Shown: piece after piece, positions 47,829 to 56,871 of the stretch
Numbering within the stretch: the first letter of the stretch is position 1
How the letters are laid out: each line of letters starts with the position of its first letter
DNA from: Acidiferrimicrobium sp. IK
GTDB lineage: Bacteria; Actinomycetota; Acidimicrobiia; Acidimicrobiales; Palsa-688
NCBI RefSeq assembly: GCF_025499425.1
Contig: NZ_JAIMCB010000020.1
Span: forward strand, 1 to 61,309
Direction: 5' to 3'
Length of the DNA: 61,309 bases
The notes under the pieces: generated by a model
The model's input: only the letters and a program-made list of their open reading frames with translations
Database searches by the model: none
What the model was told of the DNA's origin: nothing
Made by a program: the position numbers and the translations under genes

Positions 47829-48824
47829 TCAGCGCGAATGGAGCCGCGCCGCGGCGTCGACCAATTCACGTCCTGGACCGCCGCTGGTCAATGGCTCCGG
47901 GAGCATGGTGGCACCGCCCAGGGCGGAGATGGTGGATGCCGTCGAGTCGGCCAGCGCCTGAAGGTCGTAGCCGCCCTCGAGCATCACCAGGAGCCGGCCG
48001 GCGGGCACCAGCGTCGCCAGGCGCGCCGTGAGCTCCCCGTAGTCCCCCGAGGAGAGGGCCAGGCCGGTCAGCGGGTCGGCGCGGTGGGCGTCGAAGCCGG
48101 CGGAGATGATCAACCAGGTCGGCGCCACCCGGGCCGCTAGAGGGGCGATGACGGTGTCGAACGCGGCCAGGTACACGTCGCCGGTGGCCCGGGCGGGCAG
48201 CGGGATGTTGACGGTCTCGCCGGCGCCGGCGCCCTCGCCGGTCTGGTCCAGCCACCCGGTTCCGGGGTACAGCGGCCATTCGTGGAGTGACACGTAGGTG
48301 ACCCGGCTGTCGGTGTAGAACGCGTCCTGCGTCCCGTTCCCGTGGTGGGCGTCGTAGTCGACGATCAGCACCCGCTCGCCGGAGGAGGCCAGGGCGGCGG
48401 CGGCGACCGCCACGTTGTTGATCAGGCAGAAGCCCATCGCGGTGGTCGGCGTGGCGTGGTGTCCGGGCGGTCGCACCGCGACGAACGCGGCGGTGGCTTC
48501 GCCTCGCCCCAGCCGCTCGATGGCGTCGACCCCGGCGCCGGCGCCGAGCAGGGCGGCGTCCCACGAACCGCTGGACGCCTCGGTGTCCCCGTCGAGGGCG
48601 CCCCCACCGGCCGCGCAGAACCGTTGCATGGCGTCGAGGTAGACGGGGGTGTGGACCCGCTCCAGCTCCTCGCGACGGGCCGGGCGGGGCGTAGCCCGCA
48701 CGACCTCGACGTCCGACGAGGCGAGGCCGAGCTCCACCGCGTGCAGCCGGGCCGGACGCTCCGGGTGGCCCGGCCCGGTCAGGTGGTCGGCGAAAGCCGG
48801 GTGGGTCTCGACCAGGATCGGCAC
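47829..48824 (-). CDS. Histone deacetylase-like / acetoin utilisation (AcuC-type) hydrolase
   Basis: A 331-residue zinc amidohydrolase. The fold markers are RPPGHHA (charge-relay His pair), VDYDAHHGNGTQDAFY (zinc-binding Asp and His), GFDAHRADPL (second zinc Asp) and LEGGYDLQAL. GTG 48824 begins VPILVETHPAFADHL, the usual start of the family. Likely roles are deacetylation of acetylated proteins or small amides. It is divergent from the GNAT gene (139 bases between starts), an acetylase-deacetylase neighbour pair that may be coincidental. Confidence 0.9.
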   Translation of the reverse strand: MPILVETHPAFADHLTGPGHPERPARLHAVELGLASSDVEVVRATPRPARREELERVHTPVYLDAMQRFCAAGGGALDGDTEASSGSWDAALLGAGAGVDAIERLGRGEATAAFVAVRPPGHHATPTTAMGFCLINNVAVAAAALASSGERVLIVDYDAHHGNGTQDAFYTDSRVTYVSLHEWPLYPGTGWLDQTGEGAGAGETVNIPLPARATGDVYLAAFDTVIAPLAARVAPTWLIISAGFDAHRADPLTGLALSSGDYGELTARLATLVPAGRLLVMLEGGYDLQALADSTASTISALGGATMLPEPLTSGGPGRELVDAAARLHSR

Positions 48825-48963
48825 TGTTGCAGGGTACGGCGCCGGGAGGCGTACGGCGGCCGGGCGGCTCACCCGTGGGTGGACCGTAGATCCGGGGGTC
48901 GCCGCACTACCGTTGTGGTCGCCGTGAGCTTCAGGACGCCAGCCCCCCTCGCGGGGGTGTGAG

Positions 48964-49686
48964 TTGAGCGCGCCGTCGACCGACGTGCTTCGATGGGGCC
49001 GCGAACGGGCCAGGGCCGGCAGCTGGCGGGGTGACCGCAGCATCGCCTTCCTTTCTCCACTTCCTGAAGCGCCGCTGCCTTCAGCGGAGTTCCTCCGGCG
49101 CTGCCTCGACACGCTCGCACAGCGGGGTTTCACCAGGGTCGTGACCGGGGCGCTGTCGCCGATCGAGCAGACCGGGTTCCTCGCAGCCGGGTTCGGGGTC
49201 GAGGAGCACCTCCATCTCCTCGGCTTGGACCTCCGCGCCGCGCTGGATCCGGTGCCGCCGGGGCTGCGCCTGGTGCGCCCGATGCACCGCCGCCGGGCGC
49301 AGGTGCTGCGGGTCGACGGCGCGGCGTTCCCGCCGTTTTGGCGCTTCGACGGGCCGGGCCTGGCCGAGGCGATCGCCGCCACCCCCCACACCCGTTTCCG
49401 GGCCGCGATCGATCCCGCCGACGGCCAGGTGGCCGGCTACGCGATCTGCGGTCGGGCCGGACGCCGAGGGTTCGTGCAGCGGCTCGCGGTGGACCCTTCC
49501 CGGCAGCGCCACGGCACCGGCCGCCGGCTGCTTCTCGACGGCTTGCACTGGATGCGCCGGCACGGGGTGGACAAGGCCGTCGTCAACACCCAGATGGGCA
49601 ACCACGCCGCCCTGACCCTCTACCGGGCCACCGGCTTCACCGACGAACCGGTGGGGCTCTCCGTCTTGTCGGCAGGCCTGTCGTGA
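48964..49686 (+). CDS. GNAT-family acetyltransferase
   Basis: A 240-residue protein with TTG start and GGGGGTG just upstream. The acetyl-CoA-binding motif is VQRLAVDPSRQRHGTGRRLLLDGL, followed by NHAALTLYRATGF, the standard GNAT ending. The N-terminal half is a second, diverged domain. The stop overlaps the GTG of the DUF6049 gene (GTGA at 49683-49686), so the two are coupled. Confidence 0.87.
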   Translation: MSAPSTDVLRWGRERARAGSWRGDRSIAFLSPLPEAPLPSAEFLRRCLDTLAQRGFTRVVTGALSPIEQTGFLAAGFGVEEHLHLLGLDLRAALDPVPPGLRLVRPMHRRRAQVLRVDGAAFPPFWRFDGPGLAEAIAATPHTRFRAAIDPADGQVAGYAICGRAGRRGFVQRLAVDPSRQRHGTGRRLLLDGLHWMRRHGVDKAVVNTQMGNHAALTLYRATGFTDEPVGLSVLSAGLS

Positions 49687-52007
49687 CGGGATCTCGGACT
49701 GCTCGGCTGGTCGCGGCGATCGGGTTCCTGGCCGCGGCGGTGGCCTTCCTCGCGTTTCCAGGCGGGCGGGCGTCGGCCGCGTCGCCGACGACTTCTGCCT
49801 CTGCGGCAACGCCGAGCATCGGGCTGGCTGCCCAGACACCCGTCGTCACCACCTCCGGGACGTTCCACGCCGACTTGAAGGTCACCGCCCCCGACCCGAC
49901 GACCGACCGGGTCTACACGGCGGTGTACTCCCGCCTGACGTCGAGGTCGGACTTCGACCAGGCCGTCGGGGGGCACCCCCGCGGCTACCAGCAGTGGTAC
50001 AACGTGTCCAAGCCGTTGGCGACGCTGACACCCGCCGCGGACGGGACCATCGGCGTCGACGTGCCCGTCAACCCCAAAAGCGGCGGGGGTTTCTATGCCC
50101 ACGACGGTTCGGCCGTATACCCGGTCGCGTTCCAGGTCTACACCGGGTCGCTGGCGCCGATCGGCAAGCCGACGGTGACCTTCCTCGTCTTCTCATCCGG
50201 GCCGTCGTCGTCTTCTCCTCGCCTGGCGGTGTCGCTCACGGTCCCCGTAGGCGGCCCCGTCGATGCCGGCCCTACCCCCACCCGCCTGCCGGCGTCGGCC
50301 TCATCGGACCTGGCCTCCTTGGTCTCGGTCCTCCAGCAGCAAAGCACCGTTCCGGTCACCCTCGACGTCCAGCCGGAGGTGCTCGACCGGCTGGGCGCGG
50401 GTGACGCCACCGACCGAGCCACCCTCGCCTCGCTGGCCGCCAGCATCTCCGACGACCAGCTCCTGGCGTCGCCGTACTACCCGCTCAACCGGTCGGCTCT
50501 CTACGCCGCCGGCCTGTCGAGCGAGCTGCAGACCGAGTACCGCGCCGGTGCCGCCGCCCTGGCCAGCGGACTGCACCGCCAGCCCGACACCGCCGCGGCC
50601 GCGGTCCGCGGCCCGCTCGACGAGACCGGCTTCGCCGCGTTGCTGTCGACGGGCGTGTCCCGCATGGTCCTGCCCGACGCCGACATGAGCACGTTGTCGG
50701 CGCTGCAGCGTCAGATCACCTTCGCCAGCCCCACCACCCTCAACGCGGAGCGGGCCGGGACGGCGGCAGTGATGGCCGCCGACCCGGAGCTGTCCGGCTA
50801 CCTGACACGGAGCAAGGACCCGGTCCTGGCCGGGGAGCAGCTCCTCGCCGGCCTGTCGCTGGTGCAGCTGGAGGCTCCGTCGGTGGCCCGGGCGGTCGCC
50901 CTCCTTCCCCCTGGCAGCGGTCCGGTCGACCCGGCGGTCCTGGGCACCGTCCTCGCCGGGTTGAAGGCCAACCCACTCCTCGCCCCGGTGACCGTCGACA
51001 ACCTGTTCCGTACCGTCCCCGCCGCGTCGCCTCAGGTCACCCGGACCTTGGTGGACACCCGCCCGCCTGTCCCCGAGCCGCTGGCCGGCTCGGTGCGCGC
51101 CGCGCGCGCCGCGGTCGCCGGCCTCGCGGGTATCGCCCCCAACCAGGCCAAGGTCATCGGCCCCGCGCAGCGCCAGCTGCTGTTCGCCACCTCGTCGGTC
51201 GTGGCGCCCGGGGCCCGCGCCGGCATCCTCGCCGGCGTGGAGACGGCGGTGAAGAAGGCCGAGGCGGGGATCTCGCTGCCTGGCAGCTCGTCGATCACCC
51301 TGACCGCCAGGACCGGCACGATCCCGCTGACCGTGCTGTCCAACCCGTCGCTGCGGGCCCGGGTGCAGCTGCGCATCGTGAGCCCCAAGCTGACCTTCAG
51401 GCCTTTCGGGACCTCGCTTGGGACGTGCACGGTCACCGACTCGACGACCGAGACCTGCCAGCTGACCCTCACCAGTGAGGCCACGACCCTTCGCATACCT
51501 GTGGAGACCCGCACCAGCGGCGTGTTCGCGATGCTCGTCACCCTGGCGTCGCCCGACGGCGGGGTGGTCCTGGCCTCGAACCGCGACACCGTCCGCTCGA
51601 CGGCGTTCTCGGACGTGGGCGTGGTGCTGATCGTCGTCGCCGCGTTGGGTCTGATCGTCTGGTGGGTCCGCAACGCCCGCCACGGACGCCGGGCCCGTCA
51701 GCTGGTCGACCCGGCCGTCGGCGATCCGCTCGCCGGCTCCGAGCTCCAAGCTCCCCCGGCTCCCGAGACGCCGGCCGCCGGTCCCGGCCCGGTCGGCCCC
51801 GACCCGGCCCGACCAGCGTCCAATGGTCACTCGGTGGAGGCCGTTGCGCCCGAGCGCGCCAGCGACGCGCTCGGCGCTCCCGTCGGCGACCCGGTCACCC
51901 ACTGGCTCGACGACGACCCGGTGATCTCCGAGTTCTTCTCGTCGCCGGCGCCCCGGTACGACGACCGGGCCAAGACCTCCCGTGGCGCAACGGAGCCAAC
52001 GGCTTGA
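49683..52007 (+). CDS. DUF6049 family membrane protein (Rv3909-like)
   Basis: A 774-residue protein. It has a signal peptide (about 9-32, LVAAIGFLAAAVAFLAFPGGRASA), a large exported region of beta-rich and alpha/beta segments, and one C-terminal membrane helix (about 640-660, VVLIVVAALGLIVWWV). A Pro/Ala-rich cytoplasmic tail ends ...SRGATEPTA. The family lies between pcnA and murJ/mviN in mycobacteria (Rv3909), and its function is unknown. The GTG start overlaps the GNAT stop. An Asn-Gly-Ala repeat continues directly after the stop in another frame (see the repeat at 52006). Confidence 0.85.
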   Translation: MTGSRTARLVAAIGFLAAAVAFLAFPGGRASAASPTTSASAATPSIGLAAQTPVVTTSGTFHADLKVTAPDPTTDRVYTAVYSRLTSRSDFDQAVGGHPRGYQQWYNVSKPLATLTPAADGTIGVDVPVNPKSGGGFYAHDGSAVYPVAFQVYTGSLAPIGKPTVTFLVFSSGPSSSSPRLAVSLTVPVGGPVDAGPTPTRLPASASSDLASLVSVLQQQSTVPVTLDVQPEVLDRLGAGDATDRATLASLAASISDDQLLASPYYPLNRSALYAAGLSSELQTEYRAGAAALASGLHRQPDTAAAAVRGPLDETGFAALLSTGVSRMVLPDADMSTLSALQRQITFASPTTLNAERAGTAAVMAADPELSGYLTRSKDPVLAGEQLLAGLSLVQLEAPSVARAVALLPPGSGPVDPAVLGTVLAGLKANPLLAPVTVDNLFRTVPAASPQVTRTLVDTRPPVPEPLAGSVRAARAAVAGLAGIAPNQAKVIGPAQRQLLFATSSVVAPGARAGILAGVETAVKKAEAGISLPGSSSITLTARTGTIPLTVLSNPSLRARVQLRIVSPKLTFRPFGTSLGTCTVTDSTTETCQLTLTSEATTLRIPVETRTSGVFAMLVTLASPDGGVVLASNRDTVRSTAFSDVGVVLIVVAALGLIVWWVRNARHGRRARQLVDPAVGDPLAGSELQAPPAPETPAAGPGPVGPDPARPASNGHSVEAVAPERASDALGAPVGDPVTHWLDDDPVISEFFSSPAPRYDDRAKTSRGATEPTA

Positions 52008-52058
52008 ATGGTGCCAATGGTGCTAATGGTGCCCATGGTGCAAACGGTGGAGCAGAGG
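52006..52058 (+). repeat. 9-bp AATGGTGCC repeats just after the DUF6049 stop, coding in another frame
   Basis: Five degenerate units (AATGGTGCC, AATGGTGCT, CATGGTGCA and variants) begin at the stop codon. In the frame that is open to 52114 they encode repeated Asn-Gly-Ala (NGANGLNGANGANGAHGAN). The main gene would need a -1 shift near 51980 to read into it. Confidence 0.7.
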
Positions 52059-52190
52059 CGAACGGCGGCCACCACGTGTCACCATCCGGGCGGCGGCGGG
52101 GTCCGAACTCCTGAGCGGGAGTCGCTACTCGCGAGCGGGACTCGCTCGTAGTGTGGCCTCCCACCTACGCCCACAACCTCTAGGGGGAAC

Positions 52191-53033
52191 ATGCCCACCA
52201 TCCGAGTGGTCACCGACAGTGCCTGCGACCTGCCCGACGATCTGCTCGCCGAGCTCGGCATCGGACTGGTACCGCTGCGGATCCGCTTCGGCACCGAGGA
52301 GCTGGTCGATCGAAGCGAGCTGAGCACCAAGGAGTTCTGGGCCCGGTTCGGCGCGTCGAAGGCGCTGCCGGAGACGTCTGCCCCCTCGCCTGGCATGTTT
52401 GCCGAGGCGTTCCGGGCCATGGCCGAGCAGGGCGCGGACGGCGTGGTGTGCGTCAACTTGTCGTCCAAGCTGTCCGCCACGATCGAGGCCGCCCGGCAAG
52501 CCGCCCGCTCCCTCGAGGGCGAGCTCCCGGTCCGCGTCGTCGACTCGCTGTCGGTGACCCTCGGCGAGGGACTGGTGGTGCAAGTCGCTGCGGAGGCCGC
52601 CGCCGCAGGGGACGACCTCGACGCAGTCGTGGCCAAGGCCGAGTCGGCGGTGGCGTCGATGAAGGTCTTCGGGGCCATCGACACCCTCGACGACTTGAAG
52701 CGGGGCGGACGCATCGGCGGGGCGCAGGCTTTGGTCGGCTCTCTGCTGTCGATCAAGCCGGTGATCGAGGTTCGCGGCGGCAAGGTCGAGGAAGAGTCCA
52801 AGCAGCGCACCCGCGGCCGCAGCCTCCGGTACCTGGCCGACAAGGTCAAGGCCGCCGGCCCCCTCGAGCGCCTCGCGGTGATGGGCGCCGACGCCAACGA
52901 CATCGATCAGTTCCTGGCGATGCTGGAAGGTATCCAGCCCCAGGGCAGGCCGGTGTTGCAGGGAGACATCGGTCCGGTCATCGGCACCCACATCGGCCGC
53001 GGCGCCGTCGGGGTCGCCTACATCCCGGCCTGA
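52191..53033 (+). CDS. DegV family fatty-acid-binding protein
   Basis: A 280-residue protein. The DegV/EDD pattern is IRVVTDSACDLPDDLLAELGIGLVPLRIRFG, SAPSPGMFAEAFRAM, VDSLSVTLGEGLVVQ and LKRGGRIGG, with the lipid-binding Ser in the SSKLSATIEAA segment. DegV/FakB proteins present fatty acids to a FakA kinase. No fakA is in the window. The ribosome binding site AGGGGG lies 5 bases upstream of the ATG. Confidence 0.93.
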   Translation: MPTIRVVTDSACDLPDDLLAELGIGLVPLRIRFGTEELVDRSELSTKEFWARFGASKALPETSAPSPGMFAEAFRAMAEQGADGVVCVNLSSKLSATIEAARQAARSLEGELPVRVVDSLSVTLGEGLVVQVAAEAAAAGDDLDAVVAKAESAVASMKVFGAIDTLDDLKRGGRIGGAQALVGSLLSIKPVIEVRGGKVEEESKQRTRGRSLRYLADKVKAAGPLERLAVMGADANDIDQFLAMLEGIQPQGRPVLQGDIGPVIGTHIGRGAVGVAYIPA

Positions 53034-53097
53034 TCGTCCGCCGGATTCGTCCAGCCCGACCTCTGGCACGGCGGCGGCGGCGGTAGCCTGAGTCGTC

Positions 53098-55041
53098 GTG
53101 CCGGGTCCCGATGCCTCCGCACCGCTTGCGGTCGACCACACGCTCGGAGGCCGGTACCGGCTGATCGGGCCGATCGCCCGCGGCGGCATGGCGGAAGTGT
53201 GGGAGGGCTACGACGAGGTGCTCTCCCGTCCGGTCGCGGTCAAGGTTCTCCTCAGCCACTTGGCCACCGATCAGGTGGTGCGCGAGCGGTTCAGGAGAGA
53301 GGCGATCACCGCGGCGCGCCTCGCGCACCCCAACGTCGTGGCCACCTACGACACCGGCCTCGACGGTGGAGTGGCCTACATAGTCATGGAGCTGGTCCGG
53401 GGACAGACCCTCCGCCAGCTCCTTGCCGACCGGGGTCCCCTGCCGGTGCCGGTCGCGGTAGCGATCGCTGACCAGATCGCCGACGCATTGGTCCATGCCC
53501 ATCGGGCCCACCTGGTGCACCGGGACATCAAGCCGGCCAACGTGCTCATCACCGACGATGAAGGTCCCCTGCCCCGGATCAAAGTCACCGACTTCGGGAT
53601 CGCAAAGGCCGCCGAGGGCGTCGGTGTCGACCTGACCTCCACCGGCATGGTCCTCGGCACCCCCAAGTACCTGAGCCCCGAGCAGGTCGAGGGCCGGGAG
53701 CCCGATGCCAGGGCCGACCTCTATGCCCTCGGCGTGGTGCTCTTCGAGATGCTGGCCGGCGAGCCGCCCTTCAGCGCCCGCACCGAGATGGCCACCGCGC
53801 TCGCCCACCTTCGGGAGCAGGCGCCGCGGGTGTCCTCCAGGCGGGCCGGTGTTCCTGTTGGGCTGGATGGGATCGTGGCGACTCTCCTCGCCAAGGACCC
53901 GGCCGACCGGTTCGCCTCCGCCGCCGAACTGCGGCGGGCTCTTGGCGGTTCGATCCGGCCCGGCGACCCGAGCGGCCAGATACCGGCGCCGTCGCCCCTG
54001 CCCGGCGGCGCGCCGACGACGGTCTTCCCCTCCGGCCCGCCGTCGAGGACGACGCCTCGCCGGGGCACGCCTCCCGCGGGTTGGGCCCTCCCCAGCGTCG
54101 ATCAGACCGGCGTCCATGGGGGCGCCTCCCACCCGCGCACGGGGTCCCACCCCGGTGCTCTCCCGTACCCCGGCGCCGTCCCGTTCCCCGGCGCCGGGCA
54201 GCCTCCGACGTCTATCGCCGGCGCGCTCGGGTCGCCGGCCACCAGCCGCTTCGCGACCCCGAACGGCTACCCCGCCCCGAACGGCTACCCCGCCGGCGGG
54301 CGTGACGGGGGCAACCCGACCACCCGCAACCCGACCACCCGCAACCCGACCACCCGCAACCCGACCGGCGGATACGGTCCTTCGCGCCCAGGGGCCGGCG
54401 CCACCAGGGCAGGCCGCAACGGCGCCACCGCCGGGCGCGATTACAAGCAGGGCAAGCAGCCGCCCCGCCGCCGGCGCCGGCGGGGTCCTGGGCTGGTGGT
54501 CGCAGCCTTGGTCGTCGCCGGAGCGGTGGTCGCCGCGGTGTTGCTGACCAGCTCCTCCCACGGGAACAACGCCGCTGACTCCCCCGGTACCGCAGGCAGC
54601 TCCGGTGCGTTCCCCCTGGCCTCCGCCAAGGTGTTCGTGCTCGAGGGTCACTCCCCTGACGATCCAGCCGGCGCGGCCAACGTGATAGACAACAACCCTG
54701 CGACGGTGTGGACCACCGACACCTACACCAACGCCCACTTCGGCAACCTGTATCCGGGGATCGGCCTGGCTGTGCGCCTGACCGCAACCCACACCCTCCA
54801 CCGGATGGTCGTCACCTCACCCGCCGGCGGGTGGAGCGCGAAGACCTACGTCGCGTCGAGCTTCCCGGCCACGGCCACCGGCGTCGGAGTGTGGGGCGCC
54901 TCAACCGACTCCAAAACCGCCAGCGGCACCACCACGACCTTCTCTCTCGGCGGTCGCAGCGGCAGCTGGGTGCTCCTGTGGCTGACGTCGACCGGTGGGC
55001 CGCCCTACCGGGCCCAGATCGGGGACATCACCGTCAGCTAA
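53098..55041 (+). CDS. Membrane Ser/Thr protein kinase with jelly-roll-like ectodomain
   Basis: A 647-residue kinase. The kinase domain (about 20-285) has IARGGMAEVWEGYD (Gly loop), VAVKVLL (Lys), LVHRDIKPANVL, DFG (VTDFGIAKA) and SPEQVEGR, so it should be active. A Pro/Gly/Asn linker (about 290-455) contains repeated NPTTR units (15-bp tandem repeat near 54315-54370). One membrane helix (about 465-484) and a C-terminal exported domain (about 500-647, NVIDNNPATVWTTDTYTNAHFG ... VRLTATHTLHRMVV) follow. This domain resembles a discoidin-like galactose-binding jelly roll, as in the C-terminus of the mycobacterial MurJ/MviN pseudokinase protein, whose position this gene occupies. GTG start. Confidence 0.9.
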   Translation: MPGPDASAPLAVDHTLGGRYRLIGPIARGGMAEVWEGYDEVLSRPVAVKVLLSHLATDQVVRERFRREAITAARLAHPNVVATYDTGLDGGVAYIVMELVRGQTLRQLLADRGPLPVPVAVAIADQIADALVHAHRAHLVHRDIKPANVLITDDEGPLPRIKVTDFGIAKAAEGVGVDLTSTGMVLGTPKYLSPEQVEGREPDARADLYALGVVLFEMLAGEPPFSARTEMATALAHLREQAPRVSSRRAGVPVGLDGIVATLLAKDPADRFASAAELRRALGGSIRPGDPSGQIPAPSPLPGGAPTTVFPSGPPSRTTPRRGTPPAGWALPSVDQTGVHGGASHPRTGSHPGALPYPGAVPFPGAGQPPTSIAGALGSPATSRFATPNGYPAPNGYPAGGRDGGNPTTRNPTTRNPTTRNPTGGYGPSRPGAGATRAGRNGATAGRDYKQGKQPPRRRRRRGPGLVVAALVVAGAVVAAVLLTSSSHGNNAADSPGTAGSSGAFPLASAKVFVLEGHSPDDPAGAANVIDNNPATVWTTDTYTNAHFGNLYPGIGLAVRLTATHTLHRMVVTSPAGGWSAKTYVASSFPATATGVGVWGASTDSKTASGTTTTFSLGGRSGSWVLLWLTSTGGPPYRAQIGDITVS

Positions 55042-55381
55042 CGCCGGCAGTGTGCCGCCGCCTGAGGGCGGCGCCGACCGCCACCGGCCACACCAACGCG
55101 AGCGCGACGGCGATCGATCCCCCAGACGGCCACGGATCGAGGCCACGGCCCATCGACAGCCACACACCCCACGCCACGCCGCCGGATCCGGTCACGGCCG
55201 CGAACGGCCACAGCCACGCCGGGCGCCGGCCGGCGGCGAGGGCACAGGTCTCCGCCACCGCGAGTGGTACAACCAGCCCCGCAGCCCACGGCGTCACCCC
55301 GACGAACGCGTACTCGCCGAGGATCACCGCGGCCACGAACGCCACCGCTGCTGCGGCCACGATCGCCAGCGCCACCCTCAC
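55034..55381 (-). CDS. Small polytopic membrane protein
   Basis: About 115 residues with four hydrophobic helices (VALAIVAAAAVAFVAAVIL, VTPWAAGLVVPLAV, LWPFAAVTGSGGVAWGVWL, AVALALVWPVAV). The start is uncertain; GTG 55381 leaves space for a promoter before the divergent gene, whereas ATG 55444 would overlap that gene's start. It converges with the kinase gene with an 8-base overlap of the stop codons. I do not recognise a family. Confidence 0.6.
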   Translation of the reverse strand: MRVALAIVAAAAVAFVAAVILGEYAFVGVTPWAAGLVVPLAVAETCALAAGRRPAWLWPFAAVTGSGGVAWGVWLSMGRGLDPWPSGGSIAVALALVWPVAVGAALRRRHTAGVS

Positions 55382-55442
55382 CGGCGTTACGGTACCCGCC
55401 CCCAGTGGCGCTCGTAGCGCGCCTTCCGCGTAGTCTCTACGC

Positions 55443-55766
55443 ATGGCAGACCCCAAGGCGGCCCCGCCCACTCCGGACTGGACTGTCGAGATCGCCGACC
55501 GGATCGAGTCCGTGGTAGGCACCGTCCGGGACAAGACCACCGTCCCGATCACCAAGGTCGCGCGGATCGTGGTTTTCGGGATCTTGGCAGGCACCGCTGC
55601 GGTCGCAGCGCTGATCCTCCTGGTCATAGCCGCGGTGCGGCTCCACGTCTACCTTCCGTTCCACCCTGCCGGGCGGCAGGTCTGGGTGGTCGACGCGGTG
55701 ATCGCTGCAATATTCCTGCTCGCTGGGATGTTCCTCTGGCGGAAGCGGATCCCCCAGCGACCGTAG
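55443..55766 (+). CDS. Small two-helix membrane protein upstream of trxB
   Basis: A 107-residue protein. An N-terminal soluble part (about 1-38, ending VRDKTTVPITKVAR) precedes two membrane helices (IVVFGILAGTAAVAALILLVIAA and VWVVDAVIAAIFLLAGMFLW) and a short basic tail (RKRIPQRP). TAGTCT at 55430-55435 may be a -10 box, making the mRNA leaderless at ATG 55443. It lies 10 bases before trxB and is likely co-transcribed. Unknown function. Confidence 0.7.
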   Translation: MADPKAAPPTPDWTVEIADRIESVVGTVRDKTTVPITKVARIVVFGILAGTAAVAALILLVIAAVRLHVYLPFHPAGRQVWVVDAVIAAIFLLAGMFLWRKRIPQRP

Positions 55767-55776
55767 GAGAACTCCA

Positions 55777-56778
55777 GTGAGCCAAGAATTGCGCGACGTC
55801 ATCATCATCGGGTCCGGCCCCGCAGGCCTGACCGCAGCCATCTACACGGCGCGGGCCAACCTGGCGCCGCTCGTGATCGAGGGCTCACCGTCCTCCACCT
55901 CCGACCAGCCCGGCGGTCAGCTGATGCTCACCACCGAGGTGGAGAACTTCCCTGGGTTCATCGACGGCGTCATGGGCCCGGAGCTGATGGGCAACATGCG
56001 GTCCCAGGCCCAGCGCTTCGGCGCCGAGTTCCTCACCACCAAGGCCACCAGGGTGGACCTGGAATCCACCCCCAAGCGGGTGTGGGCACCGGATCCCTCG
56101 ACCGGCGAGGAGATCGAATACGCCGCCCGTGCCGTCATCGTCTCCACCGGCGCCCGCTCTCTCATGCTCGGCCTGGAAGCGGAGCGACGCCTGCTCGGTC
56201 ACGGGCTTTCCACCTGCGCCACCTGCGACGGATTCTTCTTCCGTAGTCACCACATCGCCGTTGTTGGCGGCGGGGACTCGGCTCTGGAGGAGGCCAACTT
56301 CCTGACCAAGTTCGGGGAGTCGGTAACGGTCATCCACCGCCGCTCAGAGCTGCGGGCGTCCAAGATCATGCAGGACCGGGCATTCAACAACCCGAAGATC
56401 TCCTTCCTCTGGGACACCGTGGTCGAAGACATCGTCGGTGACGGCAAGGTCGAGGGGCTGGACCTGCGCAACACCAAGACCGGTGAGACCTCCCGGCTCG
56501 ACGTAACCGGCGTGTTCGTGGCCATCGGGCACGTGCCCAACACCGACCTGTTCGTCGGTCAGCTCGACATGGACGAAAACGGCTACCTGGTCACCACCCC
56601 CAACTCCTCGACCACCAACCTGGATGGGGTCTTCGCCTGCGGCGACGTGCAGGACCACGTCTACCGCCAGGCCATCACCGCCGCGGGCAGCGGCTGTATG
56701 GCCGCCATCGACGCCGAACGCTGGCTCGAGTCCATCGGCGCCGAAGACGGCCCCCTGGTCGAGAACTGGGCCGGCTGA
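55777..56778 (+). CDS. trxB: Thioredoxin reductase
   Basis: A 333-residue FAD/NADPH enzyme. The FAD-binding start is IIIGSGPAGLTAAIYTARA, the redox centre is CATCDG, the NADPH-binding motif is VVGGGDSALEEANFL, and GVFACGDVQDHVYRQAITAAGSGCMAA is the C-terminal FAD contact. The GTG start has GGAG 8 bases upstream. It is followed by trxA after 93 bases. Confidence 0.97.
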   Translation: MSQELRDVIIIGSGPAGLTAAIYTARANLAPLVIEGSPSSTSDQPGGQLMLTTEVENFPGFIDGVMGPELMGNMRSQAQRFGAEFLTTKATRVDLESTPKRVWAPDPSTGEEIEYAARAVIVSTGARSLMLGLEAERRLLGHGLSTCATCDGFFFRSHHIAVVGGGDSALEEANFLTKFGESVTVIHRRSELRASKIMQDRAFNNPKISFLWDTVVEDIVGDGKVEGLDLRNTKTGETSRLDVTGVFVAIGHVPNTDLFVGQLDMDENGYLVTTPNSSTTNLDGVFACGDVQDHVYRQAITAAGSGCMAAIDAERWLESIGAEDGPLVENWAG

Positions 56779-56871
56779 CCCTCCGGGAATCAGCCCGCAG
56801 GCTGTGGTGTTGTCATCACAGTCAGGCTCGGGAGCTTCCCGGGTCAATGAGTTCGGAGGAAGGCGAAGTCT

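Noticed and set aside
52112..52150. Terminator formed by the GAGCGGGA(G/C)TCGCT direct repeat after DUF6049
   Set aside because: The two copies are direct rather than inverted, and only weak 5-bp stems form.
53098..55041. PASTA domains in the two membrane kinases
   Set aside because: Neither ectodomain shows the PASTA repeat. One is Fn3-like and the other jelly-roll-like, so a PknB-type assignment is not justified.
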